DNA of 64,000 nt from an uncultured Clostridia bacterium. Lineage in GTDB: Bacteria > Bacillota > Clostridia > TANB77 > CAG-508. This document shows, piece by piece, positions 10,084 to 17,736 of the stretch. The notes under the pieces are model-generated. The model saw only the letters and a list, made by a program, of their open reading frames with translations. It was not told where the DNA came from and searched no databases. The stretch is from assembly GCA_934168305.1 (NCBI GenBank), contig CAKPNF010000003.1, positions 1 to 64,000 on the forward strand, given 5' to 3'. How positions within the stretch are numbered: position 1 is the stretch's first letter; each line of letters begins with the position of its first letter. Position numbers and translations under genes: made by a program.

Positions 10084-10389
10084 TATGCTTTTTATGCAAA
10101 ATATACAAACCTCGGAAGTTTTAATACTCCCGAGGTTTTTTATTATTGTTCGGTAATTTTCACTATTAAACGTCTACAAGCATTGAAATACCAATGTTTT
10201 TATTTTTATATTTGTTTGCTATTTAAATTTGTAATATACAAGTAATATGCTAGTAATATACAAATTTATTTTTTATAGTCATAATTTATCTAAAACGCAC
10301 AAAAAACTAACTATGCCCCATTATTATTTTTTGCATAATTAGCTTTGTATTTTTAATACAACAAATTGCTCTTTAACCAAATTGTAAGT
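10073..10389. repeat. rpsI 3'-end repeat R1 (reference copy)
   Basis: The last 11 bp of rpsI, its terminator and the next 300 bp. Copies are R2 at 14299-14613 and a shorter R3 at 15821-15912. A second hairpin ACTAACTATGC/GCATAATTAGCT near 10306-10345 is also conserved in R2. Confidence 0.85.
10110..10141 (+). terminator. rpsI terminator
   Basis: CCTCGG and CCGAGG arms around a TTTTAATA-containing loop, followed by TTTTTT. Recurs in degenerate form at the other rpsI-end repeats. Confidence 0.9.
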
Positions 10390-10452
10390 TGTCGCTGAGA
10401 TTTATTTCATCATTTAATCTTAAATTATCTCCACGTTTTGTATACATAATCA

Positions 10453-10481
10453 TTTACAGCCTTTGCCATTTATGCTATAAT
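10453..10481 (+). promoter_or_regulatory. Promoter of the ASCH-acetyltransferase gene
   Basis: TTTACA at 10453-10458, a 17-bp spacer and TATAAT at 10476-10481. A palindrome ACTGTAAATTACAGT begins about 8 bp downstream and could be an operator. Confidence 0.65.
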
Positions 10482-10552
10482 AAATTTATACTGTAAATTA
10501 CAGTATGTTGCAGTTTTAAGAATATATACTTTATGAAAGGACGGTTGATGTT

Positions 10553-11356
10553 ATGGCTAAAAACTATAACTGGAGAATCAAACGGGAATATTATAACCTC
10601 ATCAACAAGGGAATCAAGACCCTTGAAGTAAGGGTTGGGTATTCTGATATTAAAAGAGTTCAAAAAGGTGATACAATCACTTTTAAGGACTATTCTAATA
10701 TCAAATTCGAGGTTATTCGTGTAACTCACTATGAAGATTTTCCTGATATGCTCGACAATGAAGATTCTTCTAAGGCAATTCCTGGTGTTACCAAGTATAA
10801 AGCTTTGGCAATGTATCAGGAAATTTATCCTGAAGAAAAGGAAACTTTGGGAGTCTATGTGTTTGAACTTCGGAAACAGATAAACGATATGAGTATTTAC
10901 ACATTAAGCTCTATTATCAACAACCATAAGCTCTTTGGTAAATTTGCACAGGCAGCGTATTCTGTTACGGATTACATCTGTAAAGATTATCCTAAGCATT
11001 TTGAGTGGTATTGGGCAAAGGAAATTCCTAGAGTATTTAATGGTACTGGCGAAGTTGTTATATGCACAATTAATAACAATGTAGCTGGTGTAACATTTTT
11101 GAAAAAGGATAATTCTGAAAGCAAAATTTGTACTTTTCTCGTAGTAGAAGGATATCGCGGGAAATATGTTGCAACAAAGATGTTAGAACAAGCTTTTAAG
11201 TATCTCGGTACTACAAAGCCTCTTATCACAATTGCAGACTACAAAATCCCAATGTTTGAGCCCATCATCAAGAAATACAATTGGGAGTTAACTCAAACTA
11301 TGAGTGAAGGCTACTATAACAACTTTTCTCGTGAGTTAGTGTACAACGGTTCCTGA
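10553..11356 (+). CDS. ASCH domain fused to a GNAT-like acetyltransferase
   Basis: 267 residues. Residues 1-110 form an ASCH domain (KREYYNLINKGIKTLEVRVG, then KGDTITF); ASCH folds bind RNA or modified nucleosides. Residues 115-267 look like a GNAT acetyltransferase, with an acetyl-CoA loop around VVEGYRGKYVATKMLEQAF. GAAAGGACGG precedes the start. Codon use differs from its neighbours (many AAG, ATC and CTC codons), and it holds two in-frame CGG codons (10583 and 10871) in arginine positions with no frame disruption. This points to recent transfer from another organism. Function is unproven. Confidence 0.7.
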   Translation: MAKNYNWRIKREYYNLINKGIKTLEVRVGYSDIKRVQKGDTITFKDYSNIKFEVIRVTHYEDFPDMLDNEDSSKAIPGVTKYKALAMYQEIYPEEKETLGVYVFELRKQINDMSIYTLSSIINNHKLFGKFAQAAYSVTDYICKDYPKHFEWYWAKEIPRVFNGTGEVVICTINNNVAGVTFLKKDNSESKICTFLVVEGYRGKYVATKMLEQAFKYLGTTKPLITIADYKIPMFEPIIKKYNWELTQTMSEGYYNNFSRELVYNGS

Positions 11357-11384
11357 ATAGTTTTCAATCTGTCAAGGCAAAGCA

Positions 11385-11427
11385 AAACACACTCTTAGAT
11401 TCAAATGAATTTTTGAGTGTGTTTTTA
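11385..11427 (+). terminator. Terminator after ASCH-acetyltransferase gene
   Basis: AAACACACTC at 11385-11394 pairs with GAGTGTGTTT at 11415-11424, followed by T-rich sequence. It abuts the end of the convergent ASCH gene. Confidence 0.8.
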
Positions 11428-11769
11428 TTATATTTTTTCAATTCGTATTCCGACAACACCATATTGTTTTTGTTTCTCTGGTGTATAAAATTCTTCTAAT
11501 ACATTTAGTAATTCTTGCTTAGTCATTGATTTATCAGCCATCATTTCTATATCAAAATCCTCAAATAATTTTTCAAATGTATTATATCTTAACAAACCTA
11601 TAACTTTAACTTTCATAGTAGTTTCTAACTCAGGTTCTTTTTGAAAAATTATAGTATCTCCAATAGCAATTTTTTGTCTTTTTTCGTCATATAATCTCAA
11701 TTCTATTCTTTTTGTGCCATTGTTAATATAATCAAAATATTTAGGTTGTAATTTTAATATGTGTTCCAT
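11428..11769 (-). CDS. ASCH domain protein
   Basis: 113 residues comprising a single ASCH domain. It shows the N-terminal LQPKYFDYINNGTKRIELRLYD motif, then GDTIIF and a C-terminal YGVVGIRIEKI strand. TGGAGG sits upstream of the ATG. It lies convergent with another ASCH-containing gene but has native AT-rich codon usage. The role is probably RNA or nucleoside binding. Confidence 0.75.
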   Translation of the reverse strand: MEHILKLQPKYFDYINNGTKRIELRLYDEKRQKIAIGDTIIFQKEPELETTMKVKVIGLLRYNTFEKLFEDFDIEMMADKSMTKQELLNVLEEFYTPEKQKQYGVVGIRIEKI

Positions 11770-11870
11770 TTTTTCTACCTCCAGTTAGTATTTTAGCACA
11801 AAGATTTTTTTTTGTAAATAGCCATTCAAAGTAATTTTTAGTGGTATATTTTATAAAATTCCATTAAATT

Positions 11871-12509
11871 TCAAGTAATATATTTTCTATGTGAATTTTT
11901 TACATTATTTTGATTAACCATTGCATATTCCATTGTTGTATCTATTTTTATATGTCCTAATAATTTTTGAACTTGTTCTATTGGCATACCTTTATCAATA
12001 GCCATTGTTGCCATTGTTCTTCCAAATTTATGTGGATGAACTTTATTTATATTAGCTTCTTTCCCTAAATTTCTAATTAAAATTTCAATCCCTGATATTC
12101 CTAGTCTATTATAAGGTTTTATAAGTGATACAAACAATGCTTCGTTATCATCAGTTCTTGTTTCAAGATATTTCTTTATATACATTTTACTCTTTGCACT
12201 AAAATAGACTTCTCTTTCGCTATTACCTTTACCCAAAACAATACAACTTCTTTCTTGAAAATTCATATCTGATATCTTTATAGTAATTTAAAGTTCTAGT
12301 AGAACATCCTTCAATTTCTTTTGAAGATATAAATTTGTATAATATATCAGTATTATTTTTTAGTATTTCCTGTTTTTTAGTTGGTTCTATCCTTTCAATT
12401 TGATAATTTAAACATATTCTGTAAGTATTTCTTTTAATTTTATTCTTTGGTTATTGTCTAAAAAATCTTCTGTTGCATTAATTACTTTTTCTACAAATAA
12501 TTCTCCCAT
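11871..12509 (-). pseudogene. Degenerate tyrosine recombinase (integrase)
   Basis: Remains of a phage-type integrase. An N-terminal piece starts at 12509 after GGAGGTAATTGTC and reads MGELFVEKVINATEDFLD. It is frameshifted near 12420 and resumes as ICLNYQIERIEPTKKQEI and STRTLNYYKDIRYEF. The middle, including the first catalytic Arg, is deleted. The catalytic end is open from 12266 (NFQERSCIVLGKGNSEREV to the C-terminus). The usual HKFRRT is HKFGRT, so the second catalytic Arg is lost too. This frameshift is not at a CGG. It is the likely dead integrase of the rpsI-end island. Confidence 0.85.
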
Positions 12510-12710
12510 GACAATTACCTCCTTACATTTTTTTGATAGTTTACAGTATATAGAACTCTATCTATATTATACAATATTTAATCGACATAATAAAAGATGA
12601 ACATATTCTATATACCCATCTAAATGTTTATATTTTTGTTCAAATTTCAAAATCAATCTCAGCGTCAAATTACTATTTTTCTAACTAATTACTAAATTGT
12701 AATTTGGCTC

Positions 12711-13133
12711 TTACTTATTCCAAGTCATTGTGTATTCTATTTCAGCTGTATCTTTATCTATATTTTCGCTTGTAATTATAAAATCATTCTTTTTATAAAA
12801 ATTGATAGCATTTATATTTTTCTTATATACACTTAATGTCAAATTATCTCTGTTTTCTTTTACTTTATTCAATAGAGATGTTCCTATTCCTTTACATTGA
12901 TTATTTGTATCAATAAAAATTCCTTCAATATAATTCTCATTTATTCCTATAAATCCTACAATATTTTCTTTTAAAACATAAACATATATTTCTGCATTTG
13001 GTAGAATTTCTTTTACATAATTATAATTATTTTTCCAATATTCTTTTGATATAAATTTATGAGCTTTTATATTTTCATTTTTCCATATTTGCATTACAAG
13101 ATTTATATCATTTTTTTCAAATTTTCTTATCAT
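12711..13133 (-). CDS. GNAT family N-acetyltransferase
   Basis: 140 residues. MIRKFEKNDINLVMQIW is a standard GNAT opening, IEGIFIDTNNQCKGIGTSLL is the acetyl-CoA binding motif, and NAINFYKKNDFI is the C-terminal motif. It transfers an acetyl group from acetyl-CoA to an unknown amine. AGGAG precedes the ATG. It is cargo of the rpsI-end island. Confidence 0.85.
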   Translation of the reverse strand: MIRKFEKNDINLVMQIWKNENIKAHKFISKEYWKNNYNYVKEILPNAEIYVYVLKENIVGFIGINENYIEGIFIDTNNQCKGIGTSLLNKVKENRDNLTLSVYKKNINAINFYKKNDFIITSENIDKDTAEIEYTMTWNK

Positions 13134-13161
13134 TTATTTCTCCTATAATTTGTAATTTATA

Positions 13162-13350
13162 TTACTCTTTATCTTTTTTACTATTCTTATATAATGTACT
13201 AAATATTAGTGTAAATAACATTGGTATAACTGAATATCCAGCATTATCTAATTTATGAGTAATTACCAAATATCCACCAACCAAAGTTAAAATTGCAAAT
13301 ACAAGACTTAATATTGAAAATATTTTTGATATCAATTTTTCTTTATTCAT
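13162..13350 (-). CDS. Small two-helix membrane protein
   Basis: 62 residues with hydrophobic segments at about 9-30 and 38-52 and a charged KNSKKDKE tail. AAGGAG lies upstream. No family recognised. It is between the acetyltransferase and another membrane protein in the island. Confidence 0.55.
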   Translation of the reverse strand: MNKEKLISKIFSILSLVFAILTLVGGYLVITHKLDNAGYSVIPMLFTLIFSTLYKNSKKDKE

Positions 13351-13383
13351 AACTTTTAAATCTCCTTATACATATAATTTGTA

Positions 13384-13710
13384 TTACTTTTTATTAGTTA
13401 TTTTATAAATAATTAAACCTATTAAAAAGCCAATACCAGAATCAACCAAATACCAAACTGCGTGAATTAAAGCTGAACTATTATAATAAATAAACACTGA
13501 TGGTATAAACAATATAGATATAATTATTGGATAGATATATTTCCATTTTTCCTTTGAAATACTAGCAAATATTATAGCAAGTATAAAAGTTGATACCAAA
13601 ATTAAGAATACCATTCCCATTATATCTGTTGGTCCTGCAAATAAAGGAAAAATGTAAAACATAAATAACTGTATCAATAATATTGTTATTTCCTTCCATA
13701 TTTTTCTCAT
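13384..13710 (-). CDS. Small membrane protein, four helices
   Basis: About 108 residues, nearly all hydrophobic, with four likely membrane helices and a YKITNKK end. The start at 13710 is chosen because TGGAGG lies 8 bp upstream; the longer start would put that site inside the coding region. Family not recognised. Its cassette neighbours suggest island cargo. Confidence 0.55.
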   Translation of the reverse strand: MRKIWKEITILLIQLFMFYIFPLFAGPTDIMGMVFLILVSTFILAIIFASISKEKWKYIYPIIISILFIPSVFIYYNSSALIHAVWYLVDSGIGFLIGLIIYKITNKK

Positions 13711-13808
13711 TTTAAATTCCTCCAATCATAACAAAAAATTACTATTTATTTATTATAATTTTATCTTTTTTCTTGACTTTTTATCTTTAAATAGCTTATA
13801 ATAAATAT

Positions 13809-13900
13809 AGGAAATGACAAATCCACAAACGTGGTTTTGCCGAAATAGATATAAAAACTCACATCTAAATCGTCAAATTTACAGATGTGAGCTTTTTTTA
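13809..13900 (+). ncRNA. Candidate antitoxin RNA, copy 1
   Basis: Promoter TTGACT (13773-13778), 18-bp spacer, TATAAT (13797-13802). A start near 13809 would give an RNA of about 90 nt ending at the hairpin CTCACATCT/AGATGTGAG (13858-13891) and its T-run. It converges on the toxin mRNA and overlaps its 3' end at a terminator that works in both directions. Its first part (AGGAAATGA, then GTGGTTTTGCC) matches the 5' end of the toxin mRNA on the other strand. This is the layout of Fst/par-type systems, predicted from sequence only. Confidence 0.65.
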
Positions 13901-14019
13901 TTTATGTAGTTGCTTGTGTCAACCCAGTTCTTATACAGAACTGCTGTCAAGGCAACGTTTAATGTTAAAGAAAACATTAAGGATAATATTAAAAATAGTA
14001 TCACTTTAATCATAAACAT
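13879..14019 (-). CDS. Candidate type I toxin peptide, copy 1
   Basis: 46 residues: one long hydrophobic helix (about residues 3-29), then a polar KNWVDTSNYINKKSSHL tail. GGAGAGGTGG is placed just before the ATG. Upstream CCACCT can pair with the AGGTGG of that site and hide it. Its final codons are read from the terminator stem. Size, hairpin-buried ribosome site, convergent small RNA and duplication all fit a membrane-acting type I toxin. The peptide does not match Fst, TxpA or Ldr by eye. Copy 2 (15400-15540) encodes an identical peptide. Confidence 0.65.
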   Translation of the reverse strand: MFMIKVILFLILSLMFSLTLNVALTAVLYKNWVDTSNYINKKSSHL

Positions 14020-14096
14020 CACCACCTCTCCTACGATATTTCGTAAAATTAAGGTGGCAAAACCACATCTGTTTCTCATCATTTCCTATGCTAATT

Positions 14097-14125
14097 ATTC
14101 TACAATATTTTTTAAAATTTGTCTA
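14097..14125 (-). promoter_or_regulatory. Promoter of toxin mRNA, copy 1
   Basis: On the minus strand, TAGACA (14125-14120), a 17-bp spacer and TAGAAT (14102-14097). Transcription would start near 14090, giving a 5' leader of about 70 nt. Confidence 0.65.
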
Positions 14126-14298
14126 TAATATTAATAAATTTATAAACTATTTCCTTTTATAAATTCATAAATCTTATTTTTAATATGGCTATTTCCTAAA
14201 TAATAAAATCTAATAAGAGTTATTTAAAATTATAATGTAATAATCTTATAATATACAAAAATGTCATTTTTTATTGAAAAATCAACCTTTGTAATTTT

Positions 14299-14613
14299 CA
14301 AAAAGATAAAAAGAGCTTTTATCAAAATCAATTCAACCTCAGAAGTTTCAAGGCTTCTGGAGTTTTTTGTTGTTGTTCGGTGATTTTTTACTATAAATGT
14401 CCAAAAGCATTGATATTTCAATACTTCTATTTTTATATTTGTTCGCCTTTTATATTTGTAATATACAAGTAATATGCTAGTAATATACAAATTTATTTTC
14501 CATATTCATTAATTTATCTAACACACAAAAAAGCTAACTATGCTCCACTATTATTTTTCGCATAATTAGCTTTGTTTTTTATACAATAAATCGTTATTTA
14601 AATAAATTGTAAT
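14299..14613. repeat. rpsI 3'-end repeat R2
   Basis: A degenerate copy of the rpsI end (CAAAAAGATAA at 14299-14309), its terminator and the 300 bp after rpsI. It includes the AGCTAACTATGC/GCATAATTAGCT hairpin near 14531-14573. It separates the first cassette (10084-14298) from the second (14614-15820). Confidence 0.85.
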
Positions 14614-15231
14614 TTACCTTCCCGAATCTTCTATTTGTTTTCTTTTGTATTTTTTATAAACTTCTATTAAATCTGGATCATTTTGATTTTTAGGTAAGTT
14701 ATTCAAGTCAAAGAATTTCATTTCTTTAGATTCTTCATCTATTTTTAATTCTCCAGCATAATGTCTTATGCAATATAGGGCTGTATTATTTATTACAACA
14801 TCACCATTTGGATAACTATTTTTTCTAGTTTTTCCTGATACTATATCTATTAATTCTAAATCTTTTTCTTCTACATCTAAATTAGTTTCTTCTTTAACTT
14901 CTCTAATTATAGTCTCTTTAAAACTCTCTCCTAATTCTTGACACCCTCCAGGTAATCCCCATAGATTTCTATCAGCTCTACTTTGAAGTAATATTTTCCC
15001 TTCACTATTAATTATTATTGCTGCTGCACCATCTTGTAATAGAATAATTTTATGTTGTAATACTCCCATACATAATCTAATAAAAACAGGATATCCTATT
15101 ATATTACTTAATTCAATTATTTCATCAGGTGTCATATATTCCATTATCTCCTTTAATTTCTCGTAATTGATTTTCTTTTTTTCTTCATTAGAAAGTTCTC
15201 TTATTTTTGCTAATATTTCTTTACTATTCAT
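14614..15231 (-). CDS. Nudix hydrolase
   Basis: 205 residues. The Nudix box reads GCQELGESFKETIIREVKEE, matching G-x5-E-x7-RE-U-x-EE, and binds metal for hydrolysis of nucleoside diphosphate-X compounds. An N-terminal helical region of about 70 residues precedes the domain, as in Nudix hydrolases with a short accessory domain. The start at 15231 follows AAAGGACA; the upstream ATG lacks a ribosome site. It is the only coding cargo of the second rpsI-end cassette besides the toxin. Confidence 0.88.
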   Translation of the reverse strand: MNSKEILAKIRELSNEEKKKINYEKLKEIMEYMTPDEIIELSNIIGYPVFIRLCMGVLQHKIILLQDGAAAIIINSEGKILLQSRADRNLWGLPGGCQELGESFKETIIREVKEETNLDVEEKDLELIDIVSGKTRKNSYPNGDVVINNTALYCIRHYAGELKIDEESKEMKFFDLNNLPKNQNDPDLIEVYKKYKRKQIEDSGR

Positions 15232-15329
15232 TTTATCTTGTCCTTTTTCACTTAACATTCTATCATATAACTTGCTATTTATTATCTTTTTTCTTGACTT
15301 TTTATCTTTAAATAGCTTATAATAAATAT

Positions 15330-15421
15330 AGGAAATGACAAATCCACAAACGTGGTTTTGCCGAAATAGATATAAAAACTCACATCTAAATCGTCAAATT
15401 TACAGATGTGAGCTTTTTTTA
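15330..15421 (+). ncRNA. Candidate antitoxin RNA, copy 2
   Basis: Same promoter (TTGACT at 15294-15299, TATAAT at 15318-15323) and terminator as copy 1. Predicted length is about 90 nt. Confidence 0.65.
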
Positions 15422-15540
15422 TTTATGTAGTTGCTTGTGTCAACCCAGTTCTTATACAGAACTGCTGTCAAGGCAACGTTTAATGTTAAAGAAAACATTA
15501 AGGATAATATTAAAAATAGTATCACTTTAATCATAAACAT
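15400..15540 (-). CDS. Candidate type I toxin peptide, copy 2
   Basis: 46 residues, identical to copy 1, with the same ribosome site GGAGAGGTGG and the same buried-site leader. The leader differs by single bases (AATTCAGGTGG instead of AATTAAGGTGG on the plus strand), and the CCACCT/AGGTGG pairing is kept. Confidence 0.65.
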   Translation of the reverse strand: MFMIKVILFLILSLMFSLTLNVALTAVLYKNWVDTSNYINKKSSHL

Positions 15541-15617
15541 CACCACCTCTCCTACGATATTTCGTAAAATTCAGGTGGCAAAACCACATCTGTTTCTCAT
15601 CATTTCCTATGCTAATT

Positions 15618-15646
15618 ATTCTACAATATTATTTAAAATCTGTCTA
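15618..15646 (-). promoter_or_regulatory. Promoter of toxin mRNA, copy 2
   Basis: TAGACA (15646-15641), 17-bp spacer, TAGAAT (15623-15618). The spacer sequence has drifted from copy 1 while both promoter boxes are conserved, which hints at selection. Confidence 0.65.
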
Positions 15647-15820
15647 TAATATTAATAAATTTTATAATCTATTTCTGTTTATAAATTCATAAATCTTATT
15701 TTTAATATGGTTGTTTCCTAAATAATAAAATCTAATAAGAGTTATTTAAAAGTATAATGTAATAATCTTATAATATACAAAAATGTCATTTTTTATTAAT
15801 AAATCAACCTTTGTAATTTA

Positions 15821-15912
15821 CAAAGAGATAATATGCTTTTATGCAAAATATACAAAACCCGGAAGTTTTAATACTCCCGAGTTTTTTGTTTTTCTATACA
15901 ACAAATTGCTAT
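15821..15912. repeat. rpsI 3'-end repeat R3 (right end of island)
   Basis: CAAAGAGATAA at 15821-15831 repeats the exact last 11 bp of rpsI. Then come ATATGCTTTT and the rpsI terminator with small changes. About 220 bp of the R1 interior is missing, and the copy ends in the shared ACAACAAATTGCT. Confidence 0.85.
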
Positions 15913-16292
15913 TTTTTTATATAATCCTCAATTAATGGTATTCTTGCTTTATCCTTTTCTCTAGTACTCTCTTTTAAAAATTCATAATATTTTTTAATAC
16001 TCTGCAAATTATACTCTCCATATTTTTCTATTTTCCAAGCTTCTTTTGTATCAAGAATACATTCAATTTTATCATTAACAATATACCAACCATTTCCTTT
16101 TTTCTTCAAATTATAATTGCTTTTTAATTCCTTCAAACCTTTTTCAGTTACTGCAATATCTAAATCCCCTGCATCTGGATAAATACCACGCAATACCAAC
16201 GCTCCACTAGATAAAATCCAATATTCATTTTTATCTATTTTTAAACTTTCAATCAGTTTTACTAATTCTTCTTTATTCATTCTTTTTTCCAT
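15909..16292 (-). CDS. Nucleotidyltransferase-fold protein
   Basis: 127 residues. WILSSGALVLRGIYPDAGDLDIAV resembles the GS and DxD core of minimal nucleotidyltransferases, as in AbiEii-like or DUF6036-type proteins. ECILDTKEAW could carry the third acidic residue. The start at 16292 is set by GGGGAG 8 bp upstream. Substrate unknown; no partner antitoxin gene is adjacent. It sits just outside the R3 boundary of the island. Confidence 0.6.
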   Translation of the reverse strand: MEKRMNKEELVKLIESLKIDKNEYWILSSGALVLRGIYPDAGDLDIAVTEKGLKELKSNYNLKKKGNGWYIVNDKIECILDTKEAWKIEKYGEYNLQSIKKYYEFLKESTREKDKARIPLIEDYIKK

Positions 16293-16447
16293 AATCATTT
16301 CTCCCCTATGTTTTTATTTTAGTAAAAAACTATAAATTAGTCTTAGCAAGAAATTATTTTTCTTAACAAACTACATTTATAATTATTAGAATTATTATTA
16401 ATTTACATTCTATTTTGCAAATTTTTACATTGCTTGTACTAAAACCA

Positions 16448-16888
16448 TCAACTTTTCTCCAAAATAATAGTAACAGGTCCATCATTTATTAAACTCACCT
16501 TCATATCAGCACCAAAAACACCGGTTTCAACCTTATCAATCTTCTTTTTACATTCATCTATTATATATTCATATAATCCATTAGCAAAATCAGGTTTTGC
16601 AGCATCTGTAAAAGACGGTCTATTTCCACTTGAACAGTCCGCATACAAAGTAAACTGTGATACTAAAAGCAATGAACCATTGATATCATTTAAAGATAAA
16701 TTCATTTTACCATTTTCATCTTCAAAAACTCTCAAATTAATTAATTTTTTAACCAAATAATCAGCTATATCTTTTGTATCCGTATGAGTTATACCAATTA
16801 ATACCAAAAAGCCATTATCTATTTTGGCTACATCTTTATTATTTATATCAACTTGAGCATTTTTAACTCTTTGAATTACAAATTTCAT
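16448..16888 (-). CDS. dtd: D-aminoacyl-tRNA deacylase
   Basis: 146 residues. MKFVIQRVKNAQVDI, SQFTLYAD and the C-terminal NDGPVTIILE define DTD, which removes wrongly attached D-amino acids from tRNA. The usual SQFTLYGD reads SQFTLYAD here. It is separate from the neighbouring bofA gene by about 50 bp. Confidence 0.95.
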   Translation of the reverse strand: MKFVIQRVKNAQVDINNKDVAKIDNGFLVLIGITHTDTKDIADYLVKKLINLRVFEDENGKMNLSLNDINGSLLLVSQFTLYADCSSGNRPSFTDAAKPDFANGLYEYIIDECKKKIDKVETGVFGADMKVSLINDGPVTIILEKS

Positions 16889-16941
16889 ACTATCACCCAG
16901 ATACTTATATCACAGTATTATAAACTTTTCAATAAAATTCA

Positions 16942-17205
16942 CTATATTAACAGCTTTACTACAATTAAACAAATAACTCCTGGCACACCTAATAAACCTA
17001 CCAAAATACTCGTAAAAATATTAAGTCCAATATGAAATCCCCATATTCCCCCTATTAAATTAATTAAAAATATTGTAACTCCACCTAAAATAGAATTAAT
17101 TACTAATTTTAGAACTTTTTTTATTGGAACAATAAATACTCTTCCAAATATAAATAAAAAACAAATACATGCCAAATATGTAATCAAATTAATATCCATA
17201 TTCAT
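16942..17205 (-). CDS. bofA: BofA family membrane protein
   Basis: 87 residues with three hydrophobic stretches. The family pattern is present: NSILGGVTIFLINLIGG, GLNIFTSILVGLLGVPGV. In Bacillus subtilis BofA inhibits pro-sigma-K processing during sporulation. Together with the YaaL-like gene upstream, this matches the conserved yaaL-bofA pairing of Firmicutes. Confidence 0.9.
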   Translation of the reverse strand: MNMDINLITYLACICFLFIFGRVFIVPIKKVLKLVINSILGGVTIFLINLIGGIWGFHIGLNIFTSILVGLLGVPGVICLIVVKLLI

Positions 17206-17264
17206 TCATCCCTCTTAAAAATTATTTTATACATTTGTATGATTAAATATGGACAAATATTCAT

Positions 17265-17546
17265 CTAGCTTATCTCTTCATCATAATTTTCATATTTTAA
17301 TTGATTTATAGTATCTATACTTATTCCACTTGCTTTAGCTAATTTTATTAGATAATCTAATTTTGCCTGATTTGCTTTTATTTGATATATATAATAATCA
17401 ACTAATCCAATCTCAGCATACTCAAAATTTTTATTATTGTTCTTCAATTCTTCTCTTGTTTTTATAATATTTCTAATTAAATCTATTTCCTTTTCAAATT
17501 CAGTCTTGTCTTTTATAAATTCTTCTCTTCTATATTCTTCTTGCAT
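17265..17546 (-). CDS. DUF2508 (YaaL-like) protein
   Basis: 93 residues, helical and charged. LVDYYIYQIKANQAKLDYLIKLAKASGI matches the DUF2508 signature (a D-Y-x-I-Y-x-I-x-A run, then LL/LI-K-KAK). The start at 17546 follows GGAAGGG; the longer frame has no ribosome site. Function unknown. It precedes bofA as in other Firmicutes. Confidence 0.75.
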   Translation of the reverse strand: MQEEYRREEFIKDKTEFEKEIDLIRNIIKTREELKNNNKNFEYAEIGLVDYYIYQIKANQAKLDYLIKLAKASGISIDTINQLKYENYDEEIS

Positions 17547-17736
17547 ACAAACCCTTCCATTTCTTATGATTTTAAATATTATATGCTTTTCCAGCAAAAA
17601 ATATTCTTACTTACTAAATATGTTAACTTTTTTTCCAAAAATACTTGTTTTTTTCGCCATTTTATAGGATAATAGATATGTAAGATTATAAAAAAATAGC
17701 AATTAAATATAATTAATAAAAAGGGGCAAACAAATA

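Larger units (their letters stand above)
13761..14298. repeat. Toxin-antitoxin module repeat, copy 1
   Basis: About 540 bp, nearly identical to 15282-15820. The offset is 1521 bp through the toxin-antitoxin part, with scattered substitutions only in the distal 170 bp. It contains a complete candidate type I toxin-antitoxin locus and ends directly at rpsI-end repeat R2. Confidence 0.9.
15282..15820. repeat. Toxin-antitoxin module repeat, copy 2
   Basis: Second copy of the 13761-14298 module in the same orientation, ending directly at rpsI-end repeat R3. The toxin coding sequence and antitoxin RNA are identical to copy 1. Confidence 0.9.

Noticed and set aside
12266..12509. Integrase frameshift as another CGG event
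   Set aside because: The break near 12420 has no CGG, a central segment is missing and a catalytic Arg is replaced, so this is ordinary decay.
13910..14128. 72-codon open frame on the plus strand in both toxin-antitoxin copies (also 15431-15649)
   Set aside because: It is antisense to the toxin, has no ribosome site and its product has no sensible composition; conservation follows from the repeat.
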